NCBI GenBank assembly: GCA_964641455.1
Contig: CAZXLH010000007.1
Span: 4,525-68,524 of the forward strand
From: DTU015 sp964641455
GTDB lineage: Bacteria; Bacillota; Sulfobacillia; Fermentithermobacillales; Fermentithermobacillaceae
Length of the DNA stretch: 64,000 bases
Reading direction: 5' to 3'
In this document: positions 36,858 to 45,293 of the stretch, one piece after another
How the letters are laid out: the number at the start of each line of letters is the position of its first letter
Numbering within the stretch: the first letter of the stretch is position 1
Translations under genes and position numbers: made by a program
Notes under the pieces: generated by a model
Seen by the model: only the letters and a program-made list of their open reading frames with translations
Database searches by the model: none
What the model was told of the DNA's origin: nothing

Positions 36858-37463
36858 TTATTGCCCGCCTTTGGGATCCCAGCCCTTCATGTCGAATACA
36901 TGCTGTCTTCCGTAGTAGTCGTGGAGCAGGTTGAGTATCTCCCCAAATCTTTGGAAGTGTACGATTTCCCTTTGCCACAGGAACCTCAATGTGTCTGTGA
37001 CATCAGGGTCATCTGAAAGTTGTATCAGGTACTCGTAAGTTGATCTTGCTTTTTGCTCTGCTGCCATGTTTTCGTGGATGTCAGTGATAGGATCCCCTTT
37101 TGACTGGATATATGAAGCTACCCAGGGAGCCCCTTCTGCATTTACAAAATACAGGGCTTTGTCGTGGTCTGCATAGTATCCGTCCATCCCCGCCCTTTTA
37201 ATGTCGGCAATGCTTGCATCCCTTATCAAGTTATATACTAAAGTGGCAACAATTTCCAGATGAGCAAGCTCTTCCGTGCCGATATCCGTTAATGTAGCTT
37301 TGGCCTCTGGAATGGGCATTGTGTATCTTTGGGTGAGATACCGTAATGAAGCGGCCAATTCGCCGTCAGGACCGCCATATTGTGTAATCACTGCTTTTGC
37401 CAGCCTTGGGTTAGTTGACCTGACCCTGGCTGGATATTGGAGCATCTTTTGATAAACCCACAT
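36858..37463 (-). CDS. cotJC: CotJC, spore-coat manganese catalase
   Basis: A 201-residue non-haem manganese catalase of the CotJC type. The di-manganese ligand segments are EELAHLEIVATL (near 68-79) and HENMAAEQKARSTYEYL plus REIVHFQRFGE (about 130-175). In Bacillus the protein is part of the inner spore coat. It ends the operon cotJA-cotJB-cotJC, 7 bases after cotJB, with AAGGAG before the ATG. In Bacillus this operon is under sigma-E control; no convincing sigma-E promoter could be read here. Confidence 0.93.
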   Translation of the reverse strand: MWVYQKMLQYPARVRSTNPRLAKAVITQYGGPDGELAASLRYLTQRYTMPIPEAKATLTDIGTEELAHLEIVATLVYNLIRDASIADIKRAGMDGYYADHDKALYFVNAEGAPWVASYIQSKGDPITDIHENMAAEQKARSTYEYLIQLSDDPDVTDTLRFLWQREIVHFQRFGEILNLLHDYYGRQHVFDMKGWDPKGGQ

Positions 37464-37470
37464 GCTTTTC

Positions 37471-37737
37471 TCAACTCCTTCTCCAGTTTACTTCCCATGG
37501 CCACGGGTCCTCGATCCATTGCCATGTGCGGCCTGTCATTCCAAGGCCGTAGTTAAGCAGCGGCCCGTAAACACGCTCATATTCCATTTTGGCGCTCATA
37601 AGTTCTTGTGATCTCATACGGAATTCCTGTAGCGCACGCATATCATCTGGATGAGTATCCAGATACAGGTTGAGTTCCGTAGCCGCAAATTGCAATTCCA
37701 TGATTCTAAGAAGCATTTCTTTTTGTCGTGCATTCAT
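37471..37737 (-). CDS. cotJB: CotJB, spore-coat protein
   Basis: An 88-residue CotJB-family protein with the conserved LRIMELQFAATELNLYLDTH start and a tryptophan-rich C-terminus (GRTWQWIEDPWPWE). Function beyond coat assembly with CotJA and CotJC is unknown. GGAGGGATACGACA precedes the ATG. Fourteen bases separate it from cotJA and seven from cotJC, so the three are co-transcribed. Confidence 0.93.
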   Translation of the reverse strand: MNARQKEMLLRIMELQFAATELNLYLDTHPDDMRALQEFRMRSQELMSAKMEYERVYGPLLNYGLGMTGRTWQWIEDPWPWEVNWRRS

Positions 37738-37751
37738 TGTCGTATCCCTCC

Positions 37752-38204
37752 TTAAGCCCCTGGTTTTTTGTAAAGAGGTGGAGTTCGTATCAGTTCTGGG
37801 AAAAGTGTTCCGACCCTAAGCGCTTCCCGAAGGTCGAGTGTTTGCGAAAAAGTTTGCCAGGGTACATAGGCTGTGGCCAGTTCTCCGAAAATCATCCTGG
37901 AAGGTGTTTGTAGTTTCATCTGCTCTGCTTCTGGTTCTTTGTCGGTAAAGGGCCAATCGGGTTGAGAGAATCCATTGTGTTCTTGGACGAAGCCTACAGT
38001 AGGGGTAGGCTCATTGGAAACCGGTTTATCAGTGGCCTTGTCGGTATTGTCTACAGGGAACGGCTTATTATCAAATTTAGTATCTTCAACAGTTTCTGAA
38101 TCTTGACGGCCAAGCCGCAATCTTGCCTGCTCGCGTGCATGTTCGAGTTCAGTGTCGCGAAACAGCCTGAAAGGCCTTTGATCATTTGGCAATTGCCTTC
38201 GCAT
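37752..38204 (-). CDS. cotJA: CotJA-like spore-coat associated protein, with long N-terminal extension
   Basis: A 150-residue protein. The last 50 residues (LATAYVPWQTFSQTLDLREA, then FPELIRTPP) match CotJA. The first 100 residues are polar, Asp- and Thr-rich and look disordered; Bacillus CotJA is only about 80 residues, so this is an extended form. AAGGAGGACCTGCAT precedes the ATG. First gene of the cotJ operon. Confidence 0.85.
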   Translation of the reverse strand: MRRQLPNDQRPFRLFRDTELEHAREQARLRLGRQDSETVEDTKFDNKPFPVDNTDKATDKPVSNEPTPTVGFVQEHNGFSQPDWPFTDKEPEAEQMKLQTPSRMIFGELATAYVPWQTFSQTLDLREALRVGTLFPELIRTPPLYKKPGA

Positions 38205-38657
38205 ATGCAGGTCCTCCTTGTTTGGAAATAATACTATTGCAGTTTATGTCAACAGAAAATTATTGTGTCTATATATGAACCGGGCAACAGAAAATTTGAG
38301 TACAAACTTCGCTCTAGATGCAAAATAGTGGCCGTAAAAGATTTGTTGCTCTGCACTGAGAATCTTTGTCTCGTTCGCCACATCATGCGGATTGCAGCAA
38401 CACAGTGATGGGTCTCGTTGCCTGGGATGTAGGTACTGTCTGCCGATCAAAATTACCAGAGACATACGGTGGAAATCGGTATCCTTAAAGTGTCAATATG
38501 TTCTTCTGATCAATAAACTAAGCAATGAGTTCGTTGAGTATGATCTAACTGATTTAGAAGAGTAAGAGGGGACGGCGGAAGATACCCGTCCCCTGGCACA
38601 TTCAGATGATGTTGCTCAAAATTGCAGTTGCATCGTTTATTCTTGCTATAACAATCT
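38205..38657. other. Intergenic region upstream of cotJ
   Basis: 453 bases without a gene. It should hold the cotJ promoter (minus strand). The only clear signal is the hairpin at 38568-38593 that ends the ftcD-cyclodeaminase transcript. A CATAAACT on the minus strand, near 38250, resembles a sigma-E -10 box but the -35 is not convincing. Confidence 0.45.
38568..38593 (-). terminator. Terminator of the formimino-folate genes
   Basis: GGGGACGG (38568-38575) pairs perfectly with CCGTCCCC (38586-38593). On the minus strand it is followed by TCTTACTCTTCT and lies 65 bases after the cyclodeaminase stop. Confidence 0.6.
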
Positions 38658-39278
38658 TTATACTGTTAACCCAGCCTCTTTCATGGCTGTTTCCAATAGA
38701 GGTGCATATTGGGCTTTGAGTTTTCTCGCTTCCTCAAGTTTGGCACTGCTTGACGCCTTAAAATCTCTATTTTTAATAGAACCAAGGTTGATTTCTGCAT
38801 TCATAGCCGCCCCGCGCATAGCTGAGTCCAGCATTAGAAAACCTACGCCTACATCAGTAATTGTGTTCGGGTTTCCGTACTTGAGCAGGCCTGGCAGGAG
38901 TTTCATTGCTTGAGCACATGCATCTACTATCTTGAGAGGAGATTTAGTTGCCCCGACAAAAGCTTCTTGCATTGAATTCCGCCTTTGAGCCTTTTGCTCT
39001 GGCGTGGCTCGGGGCATTTTTAAGGCGGTTTCGACTTGCTTATATGCATTGGCATCTTCATCTGCCAGCGCAAGAAATTTCTTATGTAAGGTTTCCGAAG
39101 CCTGCCGTATTTCCTCCAGCCTTTCACGGCCTTCGGTAAACCTAGGCAGGCTTAACGTTACTCCGGCTACCATTTGAAAAAGTGCACAACCCATGGCGCC
39201 TGCTACAGCTGCTGCCGCTCCTCCGCCTGGGGTTCCGGTAGGAGCTCTCAGGCCATCCATAAAGTTGGATAAATCCAT
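38658..39278 (-). CDS. Formiminotetrahydrofolate cyclodeaminase
   Basis: A 206-residue protein of the FTCD C-terminal family, which converts 5-formimino-THF to 5,10-methenyl-THF plus ammonia. The start block APTGTPGGGAAAAVAGAMG is the family signature, and helical segments with MRGAAMNAEINLGSIKN follow. Length is normal for the stand-alone enzyme. AAGGAG precedes the ATG. It lies 56 bases after the formimidoyltransferase gene, the two steps that are fused in animals being separate here. Confidence 0.92.
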   Translation of the reverse strand: MDLSNFMDGLRAPTGTPGGGAAAAVAGAMGCALFQMVAGVTLSLPRFTEGRERLEEIRQASETLHKKFLALADEDANAYKQVETALKMPRATPEQKAQRRNSMQEAFVGATKSPLKIVDACAQAMKLLPGLLKYGNPNTITDVGVGFLMLDSAMRGAAMNAEINLGSIKNRDFKASSSAKLEEARKLKAQYAPLLETAMKEAGLTV

Positions 39279-39334
39279 ACGGTATCACTCCTTGTCAAAT
39301 TCGTGCCGTAAAAGCACGGCTAAGTTTTGTGAAT

Positions 39335-40228
39335 CTAGACAATCAAATCCAAAATTCTTTGCCTGGAGAAGTCTTTAAGTTTGAGCCGGGCAAACGCTAC
39401 GTCCAACAGTGCGTCCAGGGGAATCAAGCCAATAATTTCTGAATCTGTAATCTCAACGCCTTTGTTTGCAGCTTCCTCTTCGATTTTGCTAAAAACAAGT
39501 TCGATAGGGGTGGTTTTGTAATCCAAAAGATTCATGGTAACTTGGGCAAGCCCGGTGTCTTCCATGGTTATGCCTTTTGCTTGTACGTGGGGCAGCCCTC
39601 CTGAAGACTCCCTAATGCGCCTGGCAATTGAACGCGCGATCTTCACGTCAGTTGTGTTGAGGTTGACATTGTACGCTATAAGAGGAGGCCTGGCTCCTAC
39701 TGCTGTGGCTCCTGCTTTGGGATGTAGTTCAGATGGCCCGAAGTCGGGCTTTCTGTCGGGGTCGGTTTTTACGGCTTGTTTGAGCCCTTCATATTCGCCT
39801 TTTCTTATGCTAGGCAAACGCACCCGCTTTGGCGTTGTGGCAGCTTTTGCGTAAAGATACACAGGTATTGAAAGTTCAGTGCCGATTCTTTGGCCAACTC
39901 GTTTGGCCAGTTCCACACATTCTTCCATGGTAACTCCTTGAATAGGCACAAACGGTATTACATCTGTGGCACCGATCCTTGGGTGTTCGCCATGATGATT
40001 TTCCATGTCTATGAGTTCACTGGCCTTCTTTGTAGCGGCAAAAGCAGCTTGTTCAACGGTTTCCAGGGTGCCTATAAATGTGACAACTGACCGGTTGTGG
40101 CTGGGATCTGAAGATGCATCCAGTATTTTGCAGCCTGAATCTTTGATTGCCTTAAGAATCTGATCTACTACTGATTGGTCTTTGCCTTCGCTGAAGTTTG
40201 GGATACATTCCACTATTTTAGGTTCCAT
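39335..40228 (-). CDS. ftcD: Glutamate formimidoyltransferase
   Basis: A 297-residue enzyme that moves the formimino group from N-formimino-glutamate (histidine breakdown) to tetrahydrofolate. It opens with KIVECIPNFSEGKD, and the active-site region is HHGEHPRIGATDVIPF. Length matches the bacterial stand-alone form. ATG 40228 is chosen because GGAGG is 11 bases upstream; ATGs at 40237 and 40252 are too close or in front of it. No hutH, hutU or hutI is in view, so the source of formimino-glutamate is elsewhere; purine fermenters use formimino-glycine instead. Confidence 0.92.
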   Translation of the reverse strand: MEPKIVECIPNFSEGKDQSVVDQILKAIKDSGCKILDASSDPSHNRSVVTFIGTLETVEQAAFAATKKASELIDMENHHGEHPRIGATDVIPFVPIQGVTMEECVELAKRVGQRIGTELSIPVYLYAKAATTPKRVRLPSIRKGEYEGLKQAVKTDPDRKPDFGPSELHPKAGATAVGARPPLIAYNVNLNTTDVKIARSIARRIRESSGGLPHVQAKGITMEDTGLAQVTMNLLDYKTTPIELVFSKIEEEAANKGVEITDSEIIGLIPLDALLDVAFARLKLKDFSRQRILDLIV

Positions 40229-41134
40229 TTGATACATAACCTCCAACAACATATTCCGGTTATATTGAATCAGCCGGGTTCTCAGTATGTATGAGTGTAG
40301 AACCCTAGCTTATCTTACATCATCGACAGGTAAGCCACAAAGCCACCTGCCATTGGCCCGCACAGGCTACCGATTTTCAACAGGCGCATTTTCAATGCAG
40401 GTTAGCGGTTTGGTGGAAGTTTGTATTGTTATTTTCCCTGTTACCTGTACTGTTACCTGCTTGTTGCCTTTTCTGTTAGCGTGCCCGGTTATGTGCGCTG
40501 TCTGTACTGTTATAAGCATGTCTATCATACTTGTTTGGTAGGTTTGCAGCAGCAATCGAAGGCCAAGGAGAACCAAAGGAGCCTATCATAGGACTTGTAC
40601 TGCGGGAGATTTCTGGCTATGCGAAACTGATGTAAGTTGTAAAATCACTGGGCCGGATAAGGCGCGGGAGATTTCTGCTATATGCCAAACTCATGCTAAT
40701 TATCTAAAAGCGGCGTTTGGAGGGCGTGCCGCCGCATTAAGAGAATTGTTAAATAATAGGAATAATTGGATGGATTTGGTTGATGAGTGTCTGTAAGAAG
40801 TGTTATCATCATTTTGACTACAAGTTCTTATATCCTCGCGAATGCATGAACATACACAGTAACTCAAACAAATGCAGATTTTGCCAACCGGTGTCGGAAC
40901 TGAAACTGAAAATGCAAACAGACATGGCCGGCCATGCTGGGAAAGAGGTGATCCGTAGATAGCATTAGGCCCGATTTGCTTCGGACATGGCACCGAATTT
41001 GTGAATGTCTATGTGGTTTTATGTCAAACGGTGCATTGGTTGCCACCCTAGCCTGGATTCGTACCAAATGGCTTTATTGAAAAGGCAGCTAATCTGAAGA
41101 GGCTTCAAGGATTCCAAAGAGAGGAGAGACTTAA
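40229..41134. other. Long intergenic region with a diverged direct repeat
   Basis: About 900 bases. A segment starting CGGGAGATTTCTG and continuing to TGCGAAACTGATG (40603) recurs in diverged form at 40665 (CGGGAGATTTCTGCTATATG), 62 bases apart. One minor candidate gene at 40783-40962 is listed separately. Open frames around the repeat lack starts, and could be remains of a decayed gene. Confidence 0.45.
40783..40962 (+). CDS. Possible small zinc-ribbon-like protein
   Basis: A 59-residue frame with CKKC near residue 4 and CRFC near 32, a spacing typical of small zinc ribbons. The ribosome binding site is weak (GGATGGATTTGG). No family is recognised; it could be chance. Confidence 0.3.
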   Translation: MSVCKKCYHHFDYKFLYPRECMNIHSNSNKCRFCQPVSELKLKMQTDMAGHAGKEVIRR

Positions 41135-41959
41135 GTGAAAAAACGGTTTGGATTGATTTGTTTGATTGTTCTCGTGTCAGTTACGGTTTTTGTAGCCGGG
41201 TGTACCCAAGAACCTGAGCCCGCAGTAGTAACCAATGGTGAAGCAGAACCACAGGAGCCTGTCATGAAATTAGTCGCAGTCGGCGAGTGTACATTTGCGC
41301 CATTTGAGTATGTGGATGAAGAAACAGGTGAGCCTGCCGGATTTGACGTTGATCTTATCAAGGCTATAGCAGAAGCATCTAATTTCGAAGTTGAGTACAA
41401 GAACTTGGATTGGAACAGCCTAATTGCTGCCCTTCAGACGAAAGAAGCCGACCTTGTAGTTTCCGGAATGACCATCACCGATGAAAGAGCTCTTGAAGTT
41501 AAGTTCTCAGATCCTTATTTTGAGTCCGGCCAGGCTTGGTGTGTAGAAGAGGATTCGCCTATCAAAACTTTAGATGACCTTTCAGGTAAGACAGTAGCGG
41601 TTCAAATAAACACTACTGCGGACTATGCTGCTCAGAGGCTTGATGAGAAATTCAAAGAAGAGGGCCACTCTGGCTTGGGTATCAAGAGGCTGGAACAGGC
41701 TGCAGATGTATTCAATGAGCTTAAGGTCAAAGGAGTAGACGCAGTGATATCAGACATACCGGTGATTCAGGAGTACTTAAAGAACAATCCTGATTCAGGT
41801 GTAATAATTCCAGAACCGGCCTTTACTGTTGAGTACTACGGTATTGCCATGCGCAAGCAAGACAAAGAGATACATGTTCTTGTGAACAAGGGCCTTGCCA
41901 AAATCAAAGCAAGCGGTGTGTATGATGAACTCTATGAAAAGTACTTCGGCACGCGGTGA
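41135..41959 (+). CDS. Polar amino acid ABC transporter substrate-binding lipoprotein
   Basis: A 274-residue solute-binding protein of family 3. The lipoprotein signal peptide ends in VFVAGC with the lipidated Cys at 23, so it is anchored outside the cytoplasmic membrane. Typical blocks are FAPFEYVDEETGEPAGFDVD and VVSGMTITDERALEV. GTG start with GAGAGGAGAGAC upstream. It is first in the operon with permease and ATPase, 247 bases ahead of the permease with a hairpin between. The specific amino acid is not deducible from reading. Confidence 0.92.
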   Translation: MKKRFGLICLIVLVSVTVFVAGCTQEPEPAVVTNGEAEPQEPVMKLVAVGECTFAPFEYVDEETGEPAGFDVDLIKAIAEASNFEVEYKNLDWNSLIAALQTKEADLVVSGMTITDERALEVKFSDPYFESGQAWCVEEDSPIKTLDDLSGKTVAVQINTTADYAAQRLDEKFKEEGHSGLGIKRLEQAADVFNELKVKGVDAVISDIPVIQEYLKNNPDSGVIIPEPAFTVEYYGIAMRKQDKEIHVLVNKGLAKIKASGVYDELYEKYFGTR

Positions 41960-42028
41960 TGCGGCAAATCTAAGAAGCAAGGTGCAAGCACTAACCTGTC
42001 ATTCAAAACACGCCTTGAGCAACCTAAA

Positions 42029-42047
42029 GCCCTTGCGTTGCAAGGGC
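42029..42047 (+). terminator. Hairpin between binding-protein and permease genes
   Basis: GCCCTTGC, three bases, GCAAGGGC form a perfect stem at 42029-42047, about 70 bases after the binding-protein stop, without a T-run. Such a structure between the binding-protein and permease genes commonly raises binding-protein expression relative to the rest. A partial copy, GCAAGGGCCCTATGGCTT, recurs near 42111. Confidence 0.45.
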
Positions 42048-42206
42048 CTTATGGCTTGCCGTGAACTTCCAAAGACGCATTTTGTCTTTGTGATTCGTAT
42101 GCAAAGGTATGCAAGGGCCCTATGGCTTCAACCCTGACGGCGAAGCAGTCAACCGAGCGTCTGTTAAGGTTGGATGAAAACCAGGGCCAGGCTCAAATAG
42201 GCGAGT

Positions 42207-42914
42207 GTGTGCAGCAATGCTGAAGGGAATTTCTTAAGGGGGGGAGCAGATCTGTTTGATTTGAATGTAGTGTCTAGGTACTTCCCATTTCTGGTAAAAG
42301 GGGTTGGAATTACAGTTCGGTTCACTTTCATATCGTTCTTGCTCGCAGTTGTGGTTGGCCTCATAATTGCCCTTGGCCGGATTAGCGGTAACAAGATTAT
42401 CCGTATTCCTTGTCAGATATATATTGATTTTATCAGGGGTACGCCACTTTTGGCCCAAATTTACTTGGTACATTTCGGTCTGCCCCAGATATTTCATTAC
42501 AGGCCTGTCGGATATATTGATGCCCTGGTGGCCCTGACTCTGAATTCGTCTGCGTACATGGCTGAGATTTACAGGGGTGGGATTGAGTCTATAGAAGCCG
42601 GCCAGATGGAAGCCGCCAGATCTTTGGGGATGACGTATGGCCAGGCCATGCGGTATGTAATTCTTCCTCAGGCTTTTAGGCGAGTGATTCCTCCTATGGG
42701 GAACGAATTCATAACTTTGCTGAAAGAGTCATCCCTTGTGTCTGTTATCGGCATGGAAGATTTGATGATGCGGTCAAAAATGATGGCAGGTCAGAGTTTC
42801 AGGCCTTTTGAAGCGTACTTTACGACTGCTCTTATTTACCTTGCTATGACTTTTACCTTTAGCAGAGTCTTGGGAAGGTTAGAAGGGAGGCTAAAGGGAA
42901 GTGGTGAAAGTTAA
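42207..42914 (+). CDS. Amino acid ABC transporter permease
   Basis: Up to 235 residues. The HisM/GlnP-type inner-membrane component has about five helices and the EAA loop EAGQMEAARSLGMTYGQAM. The frame is open from GTG 42207, but the ribosome binding site AAGGGGGGGAG lies at about 42236-42246, which would favour a start at CTG 42252 or TTG 42261 (217 residues). It overlaps the ATPase gene by 14 bases. Confidence 0.9.
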   Translation: MCSNAEGNFLRGGADLFDLNVVSRYFPFLVKGVGITVRFTFISFLLAVVVGLIIALGRISGNKIIRIPCQIYIDFIRGTPLLAQIYLVHFGLPQIFHYRPVGYIDALVALTLNSSAYMAEIYRGGIESIEAGQMEAARSLGMTYGQAMRYVILPQAFRRVIPPMGNEFITLLKESSLVSVIGMEDLMMRSKMMAGQSFRPFEAYFTTALIYLAMTFTFSRVLGRLEGRLKGSGES

Positions 42915-43623
42915 GAATCTCCATAAGAATTTTGGAGATCTTCATGTACTTCGCGGCATAGACCTTGAAGTGAAGAAAGGTGAGGTTGTGGTGGTAATTG
43001 GGCCGAGCGGTTCCGGCAAAAGCACGTTTCTAAGGTGCATAAACCATTTGGAGCAGCCAACTTCAGGCGAGGTTCATATTGATGGTGTGAATTTGGATGA
43101 CGGGAATGTAAATATAAATCTGATCAGGCAAACTGCGGGAATGGTGTTTCAGCAATTCAATTTGTTTCCCCATCTTACTGTGATGGCCAATATCAGCCTT
43201 GCCCCTGTAAAGGTGTTGCATCTGCCGGTTAGGGAAGCCGAAAAATTAGCCCATGAGCTGCTTAGAAAAGTAGGTTTGGCAGATAAGGCGGCAGTATATC
43301 CGCACCAGCTTTCAGGTGGTCAACAGCAAAGAGCAGCCATTGCAAGGGCGCTTGCAATGAAACCTAAACTTATGCTGTTTGACGAGCCTACTTCTGCCCT
43401 GGATCCTGAGATGATAGGAGAGGTGCTCATGGTGATGAAAGAACTGGCTCTTGAGGGTATGACCATGATTGTTGTAAGCCATGAGATGGGTTTTGCCAGA
43501 GAAGTTGCAGACAGGGTTGTGTTTATGGATGAAGGAACACTGGTAGAAGAGGGAACACCGTCAGAATTCTTTGCCAATCCCAAACATGTTAGAACCAAAG
43601 CTTTTCTGAGTAAGATTTTGTGA
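42901..43623 (+). CDS. Amino acid ABC transporter ATP-binding protein
   Basis: A 240-residue GlnQ-type ATPase. Walker A is GPSGSGKST near 33-41, the Q-loop FQQFNLFPH near 83-91, the signature LSGGQQQR near 138-145, and Walker B LMLFDEPTSALDPE near 159-172. The GTG start lies inside the end of the permease gene, giving translational coupling. Third gene of the uptake operon. Confidence 0.95.
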   Translation: MVKVKNLHKNFGDLHVLRGIDLEVKKGEVVVVIGPSGSGKSTFLRCINHLEQPTSGEVHIDGVNLDDGNVNINLIRQTAGMVFQQFNLFPHLTVMANISLAPVKVLHLPVREAEKLAHELLRKVGLADKAAVYPHQLSGGQQQRAAIARALAMKPKLMLFDEPTSALDPEMIGEVLMVMKELALEGMTMIVVSHEMGFAREVADRVVFMDEGTLVEEGTPSEFFANPKHVRTKAFLSKIL

Positions 43624-43901
43624 GGTGTGAGGTCATATTGGGATTTTGATATTCCAAGCCAGAGTAGTAAATGAAACAAGCCGAAAGCCGTGTGTGTTTG
43701 TGTTCGTGTGATGGTTAAGAGCTCTGGTGCCGATTGGCAACATGGAGATAAATATTGAACAATGCGATGCTTAGCATTCTTCAGGGTTGATAATAGCGGC
43801 AGGTTTGAGGTTTGGAACACAGGCATACCGAGTACCCGGGTAACTTTTTTGGTGGCTAACCCAACGTAGTGGAATTCATAGGCGCACTTATCTATTATGA
43901 G

Positions 43902-43921
43902 ACCAAATGAGCTCATTTGGT
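43902..43921. repeat. Perfect 20-base palindrome
   Basis: ACCAAATGAGCTCATTTGGT is its own reverse complement. With no loop it is more like a dimer-binding operator than a terminator. It is 280 bases after the amino acid ABC ATPase gene with no gene start nearby. Confidence 0.6.
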
Positions 43922-44099
43922 TTCAAATCAACAATATTTCAGAACGAAGAGTGCGCTTTTGGCACCAAGAATAGGTGTGCTTTTCTCCATCGGGGATTCC
44001 TGCTGTTTGTATTAAGTGTGGGACGTGTTGGATGCTAGCCAGACGCGAAGATTTTGCATTTGTGTGATGGCCGACAGACAGAATTTTGAGGAATCCGCC

Positions 44100-44258
44100 G
44101 GACTGGCTCTGCAGGCGAGCCACTCAGCCTCCGAGAAGCCCGAAAACCCGGCGGACTGGCTCTGTAGCCGAGCCACTGAGCCTTAGAAAAGCCTGAAAAC
44201 CCATCGGACTGGCTCTGCAGGCGAGCCACTCAGCCTCTGAAGGATCTTTGGTTTATAC
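44100..44258 (+). repeat. 53-bp tandem palindromic repeat, locus 4 (three units)
   Basis: Units start with GGACTGGCTC at 44100, 44153 and 44206, exactly 53 bases apart. Each has TGGCTC-(7 nt)-GAGCCA followed by a tail with CCGAAAACCC or CTGAAAACCC and GGCGGA or ATCGGA. The third unit's tail diverges after CAGCCTC. Confidence 0.9.
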
Positions 44259-44548
44259 CATCTCCAGATGAATAGAGCCATACAGGGTGAAAATCCCTGT
44301 GCACTACCTTGGCCCTGAGTCTTGCTCGATAGGCTTAAACTTGAAGAGACTACTCTTTCTACATGCTGCGGTTCAAAAAGTCATCTAGTTTTCGGTAGGT
44401 TGCCTTTGTGGTGAAGATTTAGATGCAACTATTTACCCTGCCGACGATCTGGAAACTCTGATTCCTGTTTCCCATCCCGGGAAGTGCGAAGTAAAATCAT
44501 GCCATATCTTGAGGGCTCTTGGATCATCGGGAGCAATTATCCCGCAGG

Positions 44549-45110
44549 TTATGAGATAAAGCTGAGATACTCCATCAGGATACCACTTGCTACGTCTGGG
44601 AAACCGTCTGCCAAAGAGAGATAGAGACCACGCAAAGGATTCTCTTTCAGGGTCGTAAAGGTATCCATAATACCGGCTTTGATTCTGTCAGATACATGCC
44701 TGAGCCGAATGGCTTCGTCAACATAACCTTCCTCTTCCAGAACCTGAGACCAATCCATCAGGCCGCGGTAATTTTCCGCATTGTCCATAAGATATTTAGT
44801 TCGTGAACCGGGTTTGACAAAGACCAAGCCGTCTTTATCCTGAAGTTCCACGATCACCTGAGCCACCAGGTTAATATCTTCCAGGTTGGCTCGGACAAAA
44901 TGCTTATCTTGAGTTTTGCAGTAGTAATCTGTTACCAAAAAAATAAAAGTAGATGCATAGCTGTCTGCCGAATCGTAATTTTTGGTTGGCTTCATTGATA
45001 TTTCCGCGGTTTCATCGCGCTTAAGAGAAGGTAAATATTTTATCTCGTAGTCGTATATTGTACCCGAAAGTCCCCAGCGGTCAGGCTTATTAAGGTTAGA
45101 TAAGTACCAT
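44549..45110 (-). pseudogene. Remnant of a larger helical-barrel (glycosidase-like) protein
   Basis: The 148-codon frame 44549-44995 starts with ATG but has no ribosome binding site. Reading upstream on the minus strand, the same frame stays open with plausible protein (WGLSGTIYDYEIKYLPSL, then ETAEISMKPT) back to a TGA near 45111. The join to YDSADSYASTFIFLV continues smoothly, so the ATG is internal and the gene has lost its N-terminal part. The pattern recalls six-hairpin or alpha/alpha-barrel enzymes, but this is an impression, not an assignment. No T-rich or IS boundary explains the loss. Confidence 0.5.
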
Positions 45111-45293
45111 AGTTGTCATAAAGCAGGACCCTAGATATAAGTTAGGCAATATTAAGGTAGATGTATTGAAACTTGATACTGAGTTGATTGCATAAGAATA
45201 TTTTACAGGTACACTTGGAGTAGTGATATTAAGGATTATGTCAATTTGGGAGATTTGCCTGGTAAGTACATACGGAAAAGAAGGGGTGGTACA

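Larger units (their letters stand above)
43624..44548. other. Long intergenic region with palindromic elements
   Basis: About 925 bases. Contains a perfect 20-base palindrome at 43902-43921 and the 53-bp repeat array at 44100-44258. Short antisense frames through the repeats are low-complexity and not believed to be genes. Confidence 0.55.

Noticed and set aside
44035..44229. Antisense reading frames through the 53-bp repeats with repeated ARLQSQS peptides
   Set aside because: They arise from translating the palindromic repeat itself; no ribosome binding site and no use elsewhere.
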